NCBI RefSeq assembly: GCF_000725885.1
Contig: NZ_JODR01000010.1
Coordinates: 174,722-238,721 of the forward strand
DNA length: 64,000 nt
Reading direction: 5' to 3'
From: Streptomyces albus subsp. albus
GTDB lineage: Bacteria > Actinomycetota > Actinomycetes > Streptomycetales > Streptomycetaceae
Every line of letters starts with the position of its first letter. Within the stretch, counting starts at the first letter, position 1. Shown in pieces: positions 1-9,199 of the stretch. The notes under the pieces are model-generated. The model saw only the letters and a list, made by a program, of their open reading frames with translations, was not told the origin of the DNA and searched no databases. Both the position numbers and the translations under genes were made by a program.

Positions 1-1452
1 CTCCGCGAGCGGCTGACCGCGGAGCTGGCCGTCCACGAAGCGGGCGAGGGGCTGCGTGCCGTCAGCAACCTCAGCTCCCCGCTGCACTCGGTGCGGAGCA
101 TCTTCACGGTCATGCCGTCCGAGACGGAGGAGGACTGGGAGAAGGTCGCCGCGCGGATGCGGGCCATGCCGGTGGCGCTCGACGGCTACCGGGCGTCACT
201 GGCCGAGGGGCTGTCCCGGAAGCTGTACGCGGGCCCCCGCCAGGTGTCCACGGTTCTGGGGCAGCTCGCCGAGTGGCTCGGCGAGAGCGAGGGCGCCGAC
301 CGGCGCGGCTGGTTCGCGCAGTTCGCCGCCGAGGGGCCCGAGGCGCTCCGCACCGAACTGGAGGGCGCCGCGGCGGAGGCCACCCGCGCCCTGGGCGAGC
401 TGCGCGACTGGCTGCGCGACGTGTACGCGCCCGGTGTCACCGGCGCCCCAGAGACGGTGGGCCGCGAGCGGTACGCGCGCTGGGCACGCTACTGGAACGG
501 CGCCGACCTCGACCTGGACGAGGCCTACCACTACGGCTGGGAGGAGTACCACCGGCTGCTGGCCGAGATGCGCACCGAGGCGGAGAAGATTCTGCCCGGC
601 GCGAAGACGCCCTGGGAGGCGCTGCGCCACCTCGACACCCACGGCGAGGCCGTCGAGGGCGTCGAAGAGGTGCGGGTGTGGCTCCAGGGGCTGATGGACC
701 AGGCGATCTCCGAGCTGGACGGCACCCACTTCGAACTGTCCGAGCAGGTGCGCCGCGTGGAGTCGCGGATCGCACCGCCCGGCAGCGCGGCGGCGCCCTA
801 CTACACCCAGCCGTCGCTGGACTTCTCCCGCCCGGGCCGCACCTGGCTGCCCACCATGGGCGAGACCCGCTTCCCGGTCTACGACCTGGTCACCACGTGG
901 TACCACGAGGGTGTGCCGGGCCACCATCTCCAGCTGGCCCAGTGGACGTACGTCGCGGACAAGCTCTCCCGCTACCAGACGACGGTCGGCATGGTCAGCG
1001 CCAACGCCGAGGGCTGGGCGCTGTACGCGGAGCGGCTGATGGACGAGCTGGGCTACCTGACGACGGCCGAGCGGCGGCTGGGCTATCTGGACGCCCAGAT
1101 GATGCGGGCGACCCGGGTCATCGTGGACATCGGCATGCATCTGGAGCTGGAGATCCCCGCCGATTCCCCGTTCCACCCCGGTGAGCGGTGGACCCCCGAG
1201 CTGGCGCAGGAGTTCTTCGGGATGCACAGCGGCCGGCCCGCGGACTTCGTGGAGAGCGAACTGGTGCGGTACCTGGGCATGCCGGGCCAGGCCATCGGCT
1301 ACAAGCTGGGCGAGCGTGCCTGGCTGGAGGGCCGGGCGGCGGCCCGGCGGGCCCACGGCGCGGCGTTCGACGCGAAAGCGTGGCACATGGCCGCGCTCTC
1401 CCTCGGCTCCCTCGGCCTCGACGACCTGGTGGCCGAACTCTCCGCCCTCTGA
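1..1452 (+). CDS. DUF885 family putative zinc metalloprotein, C-terminal part
   Basis: The reading frame is open from the first base, so the start lies outside the window; 483 residues are visible of a family usually about 550-600 long. DUF885 proteins are predicted zinc peptidases of unknown substrate. The core motif HEGVPGHHLQ (codons near 905-935) is visible and fits the HExxPGHHxQ signature. Downstream, a conserved EGWALYAERLMDELG helix supplies the usual third metal-ligand region. No signal peptide can be judged. The gene ends just before a perfect hairpin terminator shared with the convergent sbcC. The family assignment is secure; enzymatic activity is inferred only from the motif. Confidence 0.9.
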   Translation, partial: LRERLTAELAVHEAGEGLRAVSNLSSPLHSVRSIFTVMPSETEEDWEKVAARMRAMPVALDGYRASLAEGLSRKLYAGPRQVSTVLGQLAEWLGESEGADRRGWFAQFAAEGPEALRTELEGAAAEATRALGELRDWLRDVYAPGVTGAPETVGRERYARWARYWNGADLDLDEAYHYGWEEYHRLLAEMRTEAEKILPGAKTPWEALRHLDTHGEAVEGVEEVRVWLQGLMDQAISELDGTHFELSEQVRRVESRIAPPGSAAAPYYTQPSLDFSRPGRTWLPTMGETRFPVYDLVTTWYHEGVPGHHLQLAQWTYVADKLSRYQTTVGMVSANAEGWALYAERLMDELGYLTTAERRLGYLDAQMMRATRVIVDIGMHLELEIPADSPFHPGERWTPELAQEFFGMHSGRPADFVESELVRYLGMPGQAIGYKLGERAWLEGRAAARRAHGAAFDAKAWHMAALSLGSLGLDDLVAELSAL

Positions 1453-1462
1453 GGGCCACTCT

Positions 1463-1499
1463 CCCGGGGAACGAGGGGGTGGGTGCCTCGTTCCCCGGG
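1463..1499. terminator. Bidirectional hairpin terminator between DUF885 gene and sbcC
   Basis: Positions 1463-1476 and 1486-1499 are perfect 14-base reverse complements separated by a 9-base G/T-rich loop. The hairpin sits between two convergent genes, as expected of a shared terminator. There is no long T-run, as is common in streptomycetes. Confidence 0.85.
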
Positions 1500-1518
1500 G
1501 CGGGAGGGCCCGACCGGC

Positions 1519-4500
1519 TCAGGCCGCGGCGGGCGCCGTGTGGTGGCGGAGCGCGGAGCCGGCGCGGGACTTGACGATCTCCAACTGGGTGGGGACGCGC
1601 TGCCGCAGATCGGCGACGTGGCTGACGATGCCGACGCAGCGGTCCCGCTCCCGGAGGGAGTCGAGCACGTCCAGCACCTCGTCCAGCGTCTGCTCGTCCA
1701 GGCTGCCGAAGCCCTCGTCGATGAACAGGGTCTCCAGCCGGGTGCCGCCGGCCTCCTCCGTCACCACATCGGCCAGGCCGAGCGCGAGGGCGAGGGAGGC
1801 GAAGAAGGTCTCACCGCCCGAGAGGGTGGCGGTGTCCCGTTCGGCGCCCGTCCAGGCGTCCACGACGTGCAGCCCCAGCCCGGATCTGCCGCGCCCGGAG
1901 GCCCGTTCGTCGGAGTGCACCAGCGTGTAGCGGCCCGAGGACATCCGGGCGAGCCGGGCGGAGGCGGCTGCGGCGACCTGTTCGAGACGGGCCGCCAGCA
2001 CATACGACTCCAGCCGCATACGGCGTTCGTTCTCCGCGGAGGTGCCCGCGGTCAGGGCCGCCAGCCGGGCCACCCGGTCGTACTCCTCGCGCAGCGGCGC
2101 GAGGCGCAGCGCGCGCTCGCGGGCCCGCTCGCCCAGCTCGGTGAGCGCCGCCACCCGCTGCCGTGCCGCGTGCTGCTGCGTCTCGGCCGTGCGCAGGCGC
2201 TGCTCGGCGGCCTCGGCCGCCGCCCGCGCGGCCTCCGGTTCGGCCTCCGGCAGCCGCGCCGCGGCGGCCAGCGCGGGATCGGCCAGTTCTTCCCGTACGG
2301 CGGCCTCCTCGGCCTGCCGCCGTTCCAGCCGCCCGCGCAGCTGGCGCTGTTCGGCCTCGGGCACGACGGCCGCCGCGGCGTCGTCGGGCGAGGCGAAACC
2401 CGCGCGCTGGGCGGCCTCGGCCAGGTGCGTTTCGGCTTCCGCGAGCCGTACGGCCGCGCCCTGTGCCGTCTGCGCCGCCTCGGCGGCCTGCGACAGCAGC
2501 GTGATGCGGCGCTCCAGCCGGGTGCAGCGGGCGGCGACGCTGGGCGCGTCGCCCCTGGCGCGGTCGAGCCGTTCGGTGAGGGACGTCAGTTCGCGGTGGA
2601 GGGCTTCACGGGTGGAGGCGCGGGCGGCGGCGCGCCGCTCGGCTTCCTGACGGACGGTACGGCGCTCTTCGTACTCGCGTTCGGCCGCGGCCAGGGCCTC
2701 GTGCGCCGCATGGGCGGCACCCGCCTGGGCGTGGGCACGGGCGTGCTCGTCCTCCAGCCGCTGGACGGCAGCGGCGAGCGCCTCGGTGCTGCTGCCTCCG
2801 GCGTCCGCCTGGCCCGCGGCCTCCCCTTCGCCGGATCGCGCCCGGTCTTCGCCGGATCGCGCGCCGTCTCCCGCCTCCCCTGCGGCGGCTTCGACTGCTG
2901 CCTCGGCGTGGCCGGCGCGGAGGGCGGCGAGCCGCTCCTCCGCCGCCTGCCTGCGCTCTCCGGCTTCCTGGGCGGCGGCGGCAGCGGCTTCCTCGGCGGC
3001 ACGGTCGACGTGATCGGCCTCCTCCCTGGCCGGCGCGGGGTGCTGCTCGGAGCCGCAGACGGCGCAGGGTTTCCCGTCCGCCAGGTCGGCCGCGAGTTCT
3101 GCGGCGATGCCGCGCAGCCGCCTCTCGCGCAGGGACAGCCAGTGCTCCTTCGCCTCCGTCGCCTCCTCACGGGCGTGCTGGAGCTGGGCTGTCGCGCTGT
3201 CGATCTCCGCGGCCAGCCGGTCGCGGCGGCGGGCGGCCTGGAGGCGGGCACGCGCGGGGTGCAGCAGCCCGGCGAGGCGCTCGGCGCGCATGGCCGCGTC
3301 CTGCGTCTCGGCCACGCGCCGTTCCAGCGCGTGGTGCTGCTCCTCCCAGCCGGCCAGCCACTCCTGCGTCTCGTGCAGCAGTTCCTCGTCGGCGTGGGAG
3401 TCCGCGTCGAGGCGGCGCAGCTCGGACTCGATCCCCGCGAGCCGGGGCTCCTCCTCGCGGGCGGCGCGCAGAGCGCCGAGCTCCTGCCGCATGTCGCCCT
3501 CCGCGGCGGCCAGTTGCGCGTGGCCGGCCGTACGGAGGTGATCGGGCAGGGCGGCGCGGGCCTGCTCCTCCGCTGCCTGGGCACGGGCGTGCTCCTCGCG
3601 GGCGGACCGGTGCAGTCGCAGGGCCGGTGCGACGGCTTCGGCGGCCTGCGCCCGCTCCAGCCGCCGGCGCAGGGCGTCGTGTGCGGCCTGCTCGGCTTCG
3701 AGCGCGTCGGCGCGGGCCCGGGCGCGCGCGTGCCGCTCCTGGGCACGGGCGAGTTCCCGGGCCTCCTCCAGCTTCCGGACGGCGTCGATGTGCTGTTCGC
3801 GCGCCGTCTCGGCGGCCAGCGCCGCGGAGGCGGACCGTTCGTGCGCGTAGCCGCGGGCCTGCGCAGCCCAGGCCAGTACGGCGTCGGCGAGGCCGGGGTC
3901 GCCGGGGGCGAGGCGGGGGCGCGCCGCCCCGTCGGTGTCCCGCGGGCGTCCGGCCGCGGTGGCGCGGGCGCTCCCGCGGGTGGCGCGCTTGCCGTCGGCC
4001 GCCGCCCCTGGACGCTGGCCGGGGAGCGTCCCGGCACCGGGCCCCGGCGCCGGGTCCCCTTCGGGGGTGTCGGCCGGCCCCTCCCCCAGTTCCGCCGGGT
4101 CGTCGCCGACCGCCTGCCGCATCCGGTGGGCGAGGGCCAGCAGTTCCTCGTCGGCCGTCACGACCTGCTGCTGGGCGCTCTTGCGCATGCGTGCCAGCTC
4201 TTCCTCCACGGCCGCGAACCGGCCGGTGTCGAAGAGCCGGCCGAGGAGTTTGGCCCGGTCCTCGGCCCCGGCGCGCAGGAACCGCGCGAAGTCGCCCTGC
4301 GGGAGGAGGACGACCTGGCAGAACTGGTCCTTGCTCATGCCGAGTGCCTGGCCGATCTCCTCACCGATCTCCTGGTGGGAACGGCTGAGGCCCTGCCACT
4401 GCCCGGTCGCCGGATCCCAGGCGCGCAGCTCGCAGCGGGCCCGCTCGCGGGTGAGCCCGGTGCCGCGTGCCTTGGGACGCATCTGCTCGGGCGAGCGGGT

Positions 4501-4779
4501 GATCTCCAGTCGCCGCCCGGCGACGGTGAGTTCGAGGACGACCTGGGTGAGGGTGCCGGGTGCCGCGTGGTCGCTGCGCAGCGTGCCGCCGGGCTGCTGG
4601 CGGGCGCCGGGCACACTGCCGTAGAGGGCGAAGCAGACGGCGTCCAGCACGGAGGTCTTGCCCGCTCCGGTGGGGCCGTGCAGCAGGAAGAGCCCGCCGG
4701 AGGAGAGGGCGTCGAAGTCGACGGTGTGGGTGCCGCCGAAGGGGCCGAAGGCGGTGAGGGTGAGGGTGTGCAGTCTCAT
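1519..4779 (-). CDS. sbcC: Exonuclease SbcC, SMC-like ATPase subunit
   Basis: 1086-residue partner of the SbcD nuclease. The SbcCD complex opens hairpins and trims protein-blocked or broken DNA ends. Walker A GPTGAGKTS lies at residues 35-43, followed by long Ala/Glu/Arg-rich coiled coils. The zinc hook CAVC is at residues 572-575 in the middle of the coil, the ABC signature LSGGETF is near residue 986, and a Walker B LFIDEGFGSLDE is near 1013. The ATG at 4779 overlaps the sbcD stop by four bases (ATGA), indicating coupled translation. A region around residues 240-300 is low-complexity, Pro/Gly/Ala-rich and longer than in E. coli. Several very long open frames on the opposite strand are GC artefacts. 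Confidence 0.95.
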   Translation of the reverse strand: MRLHTLTLTAFGPFGGTHTVDFDALSSGGLFLLHGPTGAGKTSVLDAVCFALYGSVPGARQQPGGTLRSDHAAPGTLTQVVLELTVAGRRLEITRSPEQMRPKARGTGLTRERARCELRAWDPATGQWQGLSRSHQEIGEEIGQALGMSKDQFCQVVLLPQGDFARFLRAGAEDRAKLLGRLFDTGRFAAVEEELARMRKSAQQQVVTADEELLALAHRMRQAVGDDPAELGEGPADTPEGDPAPGPGAGTLPGQRPGAAADGKRATRGSARATAAGRPRDTDGAARPRLAPGDPGLADAVLAWAAQARGYAHERSASAALAAETAREQHIDAVRKLEEARELARAQERHARARARADALEAEQAAHDALRRRLERAQAAEAVAPALRLHRSAREEHARAQAAEEQARAALPDHLRTAGHAQLAAAEGDMRQELGALRAAREEEPRLAGIESELRRLDADSHADEELLHETQEWLAGWEEQHHALERRVAETQDAAMRAERLAGLLHPARARLQAARRRDRLAAEIDSATAQLQHAREEATEAKEHWLSLRERRLRGIAAELAADLADGKPCAVCGSEQHPAPAREEADHVDRAAEEAAAAAAQEAGERRQAAEERLAALRAGHAEAAVEAAAGEAGDGARSGEDRARSGEGEAAGQADAGGSSTEALAAAVQRLEDEHARAHAQAGAAHAAHEALAAAEREYEERRTVRQEAERRAAARASTREALHRELTSLTERLDRARGDAPSVAARCTRLERRITLLSQAAEAAQTAQGAAVRLAEAETHLAEAAQRAGFASPDDAAAAVVPEAEQRQLRGRLERRQAEEAAVREELADPALAAAARLPEAEPEAARAAAEAAEQRLRTAETQQHAARQRVAALTELGERARERALRLAPLREEYDRVARLAALTAGTSAENERRMRLESYVLAARLEQVAAAASARLARMSSGRYTLVHSDERASGRGRSGLGLHVVDAWTGAERDTATLSGGETFFASLALALGLADVVTEEAGGTRLETLFIDEGFGSLDEQTLDEVLDVLDSLRERDRCVGIVSHVADLRQRVPTQLEIVKSRAGSALRHHTAPAAA

Positions 4780-6023
4780 CGGACCGCCTCCTGCCCGGCG
4801 GGTCCGGCGGCCGGCGCATCGGCGGTCCGGGCGGATGCCGGCGTACGGGGCGCTGCCACGGGCGTGTGCGGTTCGGTCTCGGCGACGCGTACGGCGTCGA
4901 GTGCCCGGCCGAGCATGTCGCGTTCCTCGGGGGCCGCGGCCCGTCCGGGGCGGACGTGGCCGACGAAGTCCTCCGCGATCTGCCGGTCGGTGCGGTTGCG
5001 CAGCCGAACGGCGTAGGAACGCCGGTCGTCGGTCTCCTCCCGTTCCGGCGCGAAGACGAGGCTGACGATGTGCGGGAAGCGCTTCTCCAGCCGGGCCATG
5101 GGGTCGTGCGGGCGGGCCGGGTCGGTGAGGGTCGCCTCCACCCAGGAATCGGTGTGCTCCTCGTGGGCGGGGTCGGTGAGCAGTTCGTCGAGGGTGCCGC
5201 TCAGCCGGGCGAGGGGCCGGGGGACGGGACAGTGCAGCCGTTCGGCGGTGACGCCGCCGTCGGGCGCGAGGTCGACCAGCCACATCGACTTGGGGTGCCC
5301 GGCCTCGGAGAAGGAGTAGGCGAGCGGGGTGCCCGAGTAGCGCACCCGCTCGGTGATGGTCTGGCAGTTGTGCAGGTGCCCGAGGGCGGCGTAGTGGACG
5401 CCGTCGAAGACGGAGACGGGCACGGAGGCGACACCGCCCACGGTGATGTCCCGTTCGCTGTCGGAGGCCGCGGCGCCGGTGACGAAGGCGTGTGCCAGCA
5501 CGACGGCGCGGGTGCCGGCGGGTCTGGCGGCGAGGTCGGCACGGACGCGGTCCATGGCGGCGCCGAGGACGGCGGTGTGGCTGCCGCCGGTGGCGCCGAG
5601 GGTCTGCCGCACGAGTGCGGGCTCCAGGTAGGGGATGCCGTAGACGGCGACCTCACCGCCCCTCTCGTCCGGCAGCAGCACGGGCGTGCCGCACGCGCCC
5701 GGGTCGGTGCGCAGATGGACACCGGCGCGGTCCATGAGTGCGGCGCCGACGCCCAGCCGGCGGGGCGAGTCGTGGTTGCCGGAGATCATGACGGTGGGCA
5801 CGGCGCGTTCCGCGAGGCGGTGCAGCGCGTGGTCGAACATCTCGACGGCGGCCAGGGAGGGCACCGCCCGGTCGTAGATGTCACCGGCGACGAGCACGGC
5901 GTCCACCGCGCGTTCCTCGACGGTGGCGACCAGATGGTCGAGGAAGGCGCGCTGGGCGTCCAGGAGGCTCACGCGATGGAAGCTCCGGCCCAGATGCCAG
6001 TCCGAGGTGTGCAGCAGACGCAT
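4776..6023 (-). CDS. sbcD: Exonuclease SbcD, metallophosphoesterase subunit
   Basis: 415-residue calcineurin-like nuclease subunit that acts with SbcC. All phosphoesterase motifs are present in order: SDWHLG near the N-terminus, GDIYDR, GNHDS, LAHAF and GHLH. The start at 6023 gives the canonical opening MRLLHTSDWHLG; the longer open frame upstream has no matching family sequence. The gene is the promoter-proximal member of sbcD-sbcC, with a 4-base stop/start overlap. The C-terminal 40 residues are Ala/Pro-rich and probably disordered. Confidence 0.95.
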   Translation of the reverse strand: MRLLHTSDWHLGRSFHRVSLLDAQRAFLDHLVATVEERAVDAVLVAGDIYDRAVPSLAAVEMFDHALHRLAERAVPTVMISGNHDSPRRLGVGAALMDRAGVHLRTDPGACGTPVLLPDERGGEVAVYGIPYLEPALVRQTLGATGGSHTAVLGAAMDRVRADLAARPAGTRAVVLAHAFVTGAAASDSERDITVGGVASVPVSVFDGVHYAALGHLHNCQTITERVRYSGTPLAYSFSEAGHPKSMWLVDLAPDGGVTAERLHCPVPRPLARLSGTLDELLTDPAHEEHTDSWVEATLTDPARPHDPMARLEKRFPHIVSLVFAPEREETDDRRSYAVRLRNRTDRQIAEDFVGHVRPGRAAAPEERDMLGRALDAVRVAETEPHTPVAAPRTPASARTADAPAAGPAGQEAVR

Positions 6024-6116
6024 GGTCAACGACCTTAAGGCCCGCCACTGACAGCCGGTTGCGGCCCCCGGGCCGCACCGTCCCCGCCGCACCCACCCGG
6101 CACGGCACGCGGCCGG

Positions 6117-6192
6117 ACCGGTGGCCGGTGGTTGGTGGCCGGGCTGCCGACCGGTGGCCCGGCCGGTAGCCGGGCCGGTGGCTGGTGGCCGT
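6117..6192. repeat. Degenerate GGCCGGTGG-type short repeats
   Basis: The intergenic stretch between sbcD and the YigZ gene contains five to six imperfect copies of a GGTGGCCGG/GCCGGTGGC unit. They also form overlapping inverted repeats that could fold and end transcription of the YigZ gene on the minus strand. Confidence 0.6.
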
Positions 6193-6839
6193 CAGACGGT
6201 GCCGAACGCCTCGCCGCCCAGCTCCAGCCGCGCCTCCCCGGACGTCGCGTCGGCGAGCCAGCCGCGGAAGGCGGGCACGTCGGCGTCGGGCAGTCCCAGC
6301 TCGATGGTGACCTCGGCGCCGTAGCGCACGTCGCGCACCTGGCGTCCGGTGGCGCGCAGGTCGTTCTCCAGCCGGCCGGCCCGCTGGTGCCCGACCGTGA
6401 CGGTCACCAGCCGGAAGCGGCGCCGGGTCACGGTGCCGAGGGCGTCCAGCGCCTCGCCGACGACGCCGCCGTAGGCGCGGATCAGCCCGCCGGCGCCGAG
6501 CTTCACACCGCCGAAGTAGCGGGTGACGACGGCGGCCACGTAGCGCACCTCGCGGCGCAGCAGCATCTGGAGCATGGGCACCCCGGCGGTGCCGCCCGGT
6601 TCGCCGTCGTCGCTGGCCTTCTGGATGCCCGCGTCGGCGCCGATGACGTACGCCCAGCAGTTGTGGTTGGCCCCGGGGTGCTCGGCGCGGATGCGGGCGA
6701 CGAACGCCTGGGCGTCGGCCTCGGTGGCCGCGGGGGCGAGTGCGCACAGGAAGCGGGAGCGGTTGATCTCGGTCTCGTGCACGCCTTCGGCGGCGACGGT
6801 CACGTACTCCACGGGTCCGGTGGGCTGGTCCTGCTGCAT
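6192..6839 (-). CDS. YigZ/IMPACT family protein
   Basis: 215 residues. The N-terminal IMPACT (UPF0029) domain carries the family blocks SRFLCAL, SDDGEPGGTAGVP and TRYFGGVKLGAGGLIRAYG; a C-terminal DUF1949 ferredoxin-like domain starts near residue 140. Eukaryotic IMPACT proteins regulate Gcn2; bacterial members have been proposed to interact with nucleic acid or ribosomes, but their function is not settled. A monocistronic unit is likely: its upstream side faces the divergent CoA-binding gene with 113 bases between them. Confidence 0.9.
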   Translation of the reverse strand: MQQDQPTGPVEYVTVAAEGVHETEINRSRFLCALAPAATEADAQAFVARIRAEHPGANHNCWAYVIGADAGIQKASDDGEPGGTAGVPMLQMLLRREVRYVAAVVTRYFGGVKLGAGGLIRAYGGVVGEALDALGTVTRRRFRLVTVTVGHQRAGRLENDLRATGRQVRDVRYGAEVTIELGLPDADVPAFRGWLADATSGEARLELGGEAFGTV

Positions 6840-6952
6840 CCCGCCACCCTATGGCCCCGGCGACGGGAATCCGCGCGGGGTGGTGACGGTTGCCCCTGGC
6901 AGTGGGCCACAGCCGGCAGTGGTCCGCAGGAGACGGCACGAGGAGACGGATG

Positions 6953-7375
6953 ATGTACGGCGACCCGGCGACGGTGCGCGAGATCCTGACGCGGCTGGGC
7001 GACACCTGGGCGGTGGTGGGGCTGTCCACGAACACGTCGCGGCCGGCCTACGGGGTGGCCGAGGTGCTCCAGCGGTACGGGAAGCGGATCGTTCCGGTGC
7101 ACCCGAAGGCGGAGACGGTCCACGGGGAGCGCGGCTACGCGAGCCTGGCCGAGATCCCTTTCCCGGTGGACGTGGTGGACGTCTTCGTCAACTCGGCCCT
7201 GGCGGGTCAGGTGGCCGACGAGGCGGTGGCGGTGGGCGCCGAGGCGGTCTGGTTCCAGCTGGGCGTGGTGGACGAGGCGGCGTACGCACGCACCACGGCG
7301 GCCGGGCTCAGCATGGTGATGGACCGCTGTCCGGCGATCGAGATCCCCCGGCTGGGGCGCGGCGGAGTGGGCTAG
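6953..7375 (+). CDS. CoA-binding domain protein (YccU-like)
   Basis: 140-residue single Rossmann-fold protein of the CoA_binding_2 family. The nucleotide-binding start VVGLSTNTSRPAYGV and the segment RIVPVHPKA are typical. Two ATGs are in tandem at 6950 and 6953; the ribosome site AGGAG at 6941-6945 is seven bases from the second, so 6953 is chosen. Members bind CoA in structures but their reaction is unknown. The gene ends at 7375, inside the probable -10 element of the next gene. Confidence 0.88.
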   Translation: MYGDPATVREILTRLGDTWAVVGLSTNTSRPAYGVAEVLQRYGKRIVPVHPKAETVHGERGYASLAEIPFPVDVVDVFVNSALAGQVADEAVAVGAEAVWFQLGVVDEAAYARTTAAGLSMVMDRCPAIEIPRLGRGGVG

Positions 7376-7385
7376 CGTCCAGTGC

Positions 7386-7886
7386 ATGGCTGATACACGG
7401 ACCGCGCGGGTGCGCCGGGCGACGGCGCGGGACGCGGAGGAGATCGTCCGGCTGCGCAGGCTGATGTTCACGGCGATGAACGGCACGGACGAGCCCGGCG
7501 ACTGGGAACGGGAAGCCGTACGGGTGGCCCGGCGGCAGCTGGCACAGGAGCCGTCCCCGCTGCTCGCGCTGGTGGTGGACGGCGAGCGGACGGGGCTGGC
7601 GGCGTGCGCGGTGGGCAGGGTCGAGGAGCGGCTGCCCGCGCCGGGACATCCGAGCGGCCTGTTCGGTTTCGTGTTCAACGTGTGCACGGACGAGGCGTAC
7701 CGCGGGCGGGGATACGCGCGGGCGGCGACGGAGGCGCTGCTGGCGGAGTTCGCGCGCCGCGGCGTCACGCGCGTGGATCTGCACGCGACGCCGGAGGCGG
7801 AGGCGATGTACCGGTCCCTGGGCTTCGCGGAGCACTCCATCGCGCTGTCGCTGGACGTGAGCGGTCAGCGCCGCCCGCACGGCTGA
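7386..7886 (+). CDS. GNAT family N-acetyltransferase
   Basis: 166 residues covering one GNAT fold. The acetyl-CoA loop appears as DEAYRGRGYARAATEALL (motif A, R-x-x-G-x-G/A) after a central beta strand FGFVFNVCT. Substrate unknown. No Shine-Dalgarno sequence precedes the ATG. Instead TAGCGT lies at 7373-7378, seven bases upstream and overlapping the stop codon of the previous gene, which suggests a separate leaderless transcript. Confidence 0.88.
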   Translation: MADTRTARVRRATARDAEEIVRLRRLMFTAMNGTDEPGDWEREAVRVARRQLAQEPSPLLALVVDGERTGLAACAVGRVEERLPAPGHPSGLFGFVFNVCTDEAYRGRGYARAATEALLAEFARRGVTRVDLHATPEAEAMYRSLGFAEHSIALSLDVSGQRRPHG

Positions 7887-7930
7887 GCCGGCCCGTCCCC
7901 CGTTCCGCGCCGCGTGCCGGGGCCCAACCC

Positions 7931-8491
7931 CTAGATCCGCTGGCCGAGCTCTTCGACGACCTCGGCGCCGGGCAGCGTGGCCAGCGCCTTGCCCGGCAGG
8001 ATCAGCTTGCCGCGGCGGCTGCCGCTGCCGACGAGGACCCAGGGCAGTTCGGCGACGGCGGCGTCGATCAGCAGCGGCCAGTCGCCGGGCAGTCCGACGG
8101 GCGTGATCCCGCCGTACTCCATGCCGGTCTCGCTCACGGCCGTCTCGTGCGGCGCGAACGAGACCTTCCGCGCGCCGAGTTCGCGCCGGGCCGCGCCGTT
8201 GACGTCGAGCCGGCAGGAGGAGAGGACCACACCGGCGGCCAGGGTGCGCTCCCCGCCGCGCTTGGCGGAGATGACGACGCAGTTCGCCGAGGTCTCCAGG
8301 AGGTCCTTGCCGTAGGTCTCGACGAAGACGGCGGTGTCCGCCTTCTCCGGGTCGGTCTCGACGTACAGCAGCTGGTCGGCGGGTACGGGGCCCGCCCAGC
8401 CGCGGACGGCCGCGGCGACGGGTGCGGTGAGCCGGTCCAGAACCTCGGGGGCCGGCCAGGCGTTGTCGAAGTCTCCGATGGGTGCTCGCAT
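7931..8491 (-). CDS. YbaK/EbsC family aminoacyl-tRNA deacylase-like protein
   Basis: 186 residues with the YbaK/ProX fold. Family signatures include FVETYGKDLLETSANCVVI, the conserved RKVSFAP segment and GITPVGLP near the C-terminus. Relatives hydrolyse mischarged aminoacyl-tRNA (Cys- or Ala-tRNAPro); the substrate here cannot be read from sequence. It lies 31 bases downstream of the XRE-cupin regulator on the same strand, so the two may be cotranscribed. Confidence 0.88.
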   Translation of the reverse strand: MRAPIGDFDNAWPAPEVLDRLTAPVAAAVRGWAGPVPADQLLYVETDPEKADTAVFVETYGKDLLETSANCVVISAKRGGERTLAAGVVLSSCRLDVNGAARRELGARKVSFAPHETAVSETGMEYGGITPVGLPGDWPLLIDAAVAELPWVLVGSGSRRGKLILPGKALATLPGAEVVEELGQRI

Positions 8492-8522
8492 GCGGGCACT
8501 TTAGCCACTCGCGCGGCGGTCG

Positions 8523-9110
8523 TCAGCGCGGCTCGGGAACCGAGACGGCCATGGTCATCTCCACGGGTTCGGTGCCGTCGTTGCGGTAACCGTGCGGGAC
8601 GTGGGAGGAGAAGCACGCGGAGGTGCCGGCGGGCACGGTGTGGTCACTGCCGTCCACCTGAAGGGTGAGGGTGCCGGTCGCGACGTGGACGAGTTCGGTG
8701 GTGCCGGCCGGGTGCGGGTCGGAGAGGCTGGCGTCGCCGGGCATCAGCCGCCAGTGCCACAGCTCCAGCGGCCCGGGTGCCTCGGTGCCCGCCAGCAGGG
8801 TGCTGTGGCTGCCGGACTCGGTGGACCACAGCCGGATGGCCTGCTCGGGCGGCACCAGTCGGACCTGCGGCCCCTGCTCGTGGTCGAGCAGGGAGGTGAT
8901 GCTCACCCCGAGCGCGTCACCGATCTTGACGACGGTGCCGACGCTGGGGTTGGTGCGCGCCTGCTCGATCTGGATGAGCATGCCCCGGCTGACCCCCGCC
9001 CGTGCGGCGAGCGCGTCCAGGGTGAAGCCCCGTTCGGCACGCAGGTGTCTGAGGTTGCGGGCAAGGGCCTGGGTGAGCTGGTCGAGGTCCGTCACGGCGT
9101 TCCGCACCAT
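8523..9110 (-). CDS. XRE family regulator with C-terminal cupin domain
   Basis: 195 residues. The N-terminal helix-turn-helix (about residues 10-68) contains RNLRHLRAERGFTLDALA and GVSRGMLIQIEQARTNPSV. The C-terminal cupin (about 105-190) contains HPAGTTELVHVATGTLTL and a final HVPHGYRNDG barrel strand. Such proteins sense small ligands and repress adjacent transport or metabolic genes. It is divergent from the DMT exporter at 9200, with an inverted repeat between them that is a likely operator. The start MVRN at 9110 has no good ribosome-binding site. Confidence 0.92.
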   Translation of the reverse strand: MVRNAVTDLDQLTQALARNLRHLRAERGFTLDALAARAGVSRGMLIQIEQARTNPSVGTVVKIGDALGVSITSLLDHEQGPQVRLVPPEQAIRLWSTESGSHSTLLAGTEAPGPLELWHWRLMPGDASLSDPHPAGTTELVHVATGTLTLQVDGSDHTVPAGTSACFSSHVPHGYRNDGTEPVEMTMAVSVPEPR

Positions 9111-9136
9111 CCAAAATAATCAATGACAGAGTGCAC

Positions 9137-9177
9137 TGTGGTGAACTACGGTGTGCTGCACTTGACCGTTCACCACA
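9137..9177. promoter_or_regulatory. Candidate operator between XRE regulator and DMT exporter
   Basis: The divergent spacer contains a perfect 10-base inverted repeat, TGTGGTGAAC (9137-9146) and GTTCACCACA (9168-9177), centred on a 21-base gap. Additional palindromic bits AGTGCACT (9130-9137) and GTGCTGCAC (9153-9161) lie in or beside it. A TTGACC at 9162 could be a -35 element towards the exporter. Its position fits autoregulation by the adjacent XRE-cupin protein. Confidence 0.6.
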
Positions 9178-9199
9178 CTGTACTGCGAGGGTTCACGAG

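Noticed and set aside
1483..5016. Plus-strand open frame of 1177 codons opposite sbcC
   Set aside because: Low-complexity Gly/Arg/Leu product with no family match; it mirrors the high-GC codon bias of sbcC, whose motifs are complete.
9131..9199. N-terminal extension of the DMT exporter
   Set aside because: It would translate across the inverted-repeat operator, and the extra residues do not resemble a membrane leader.
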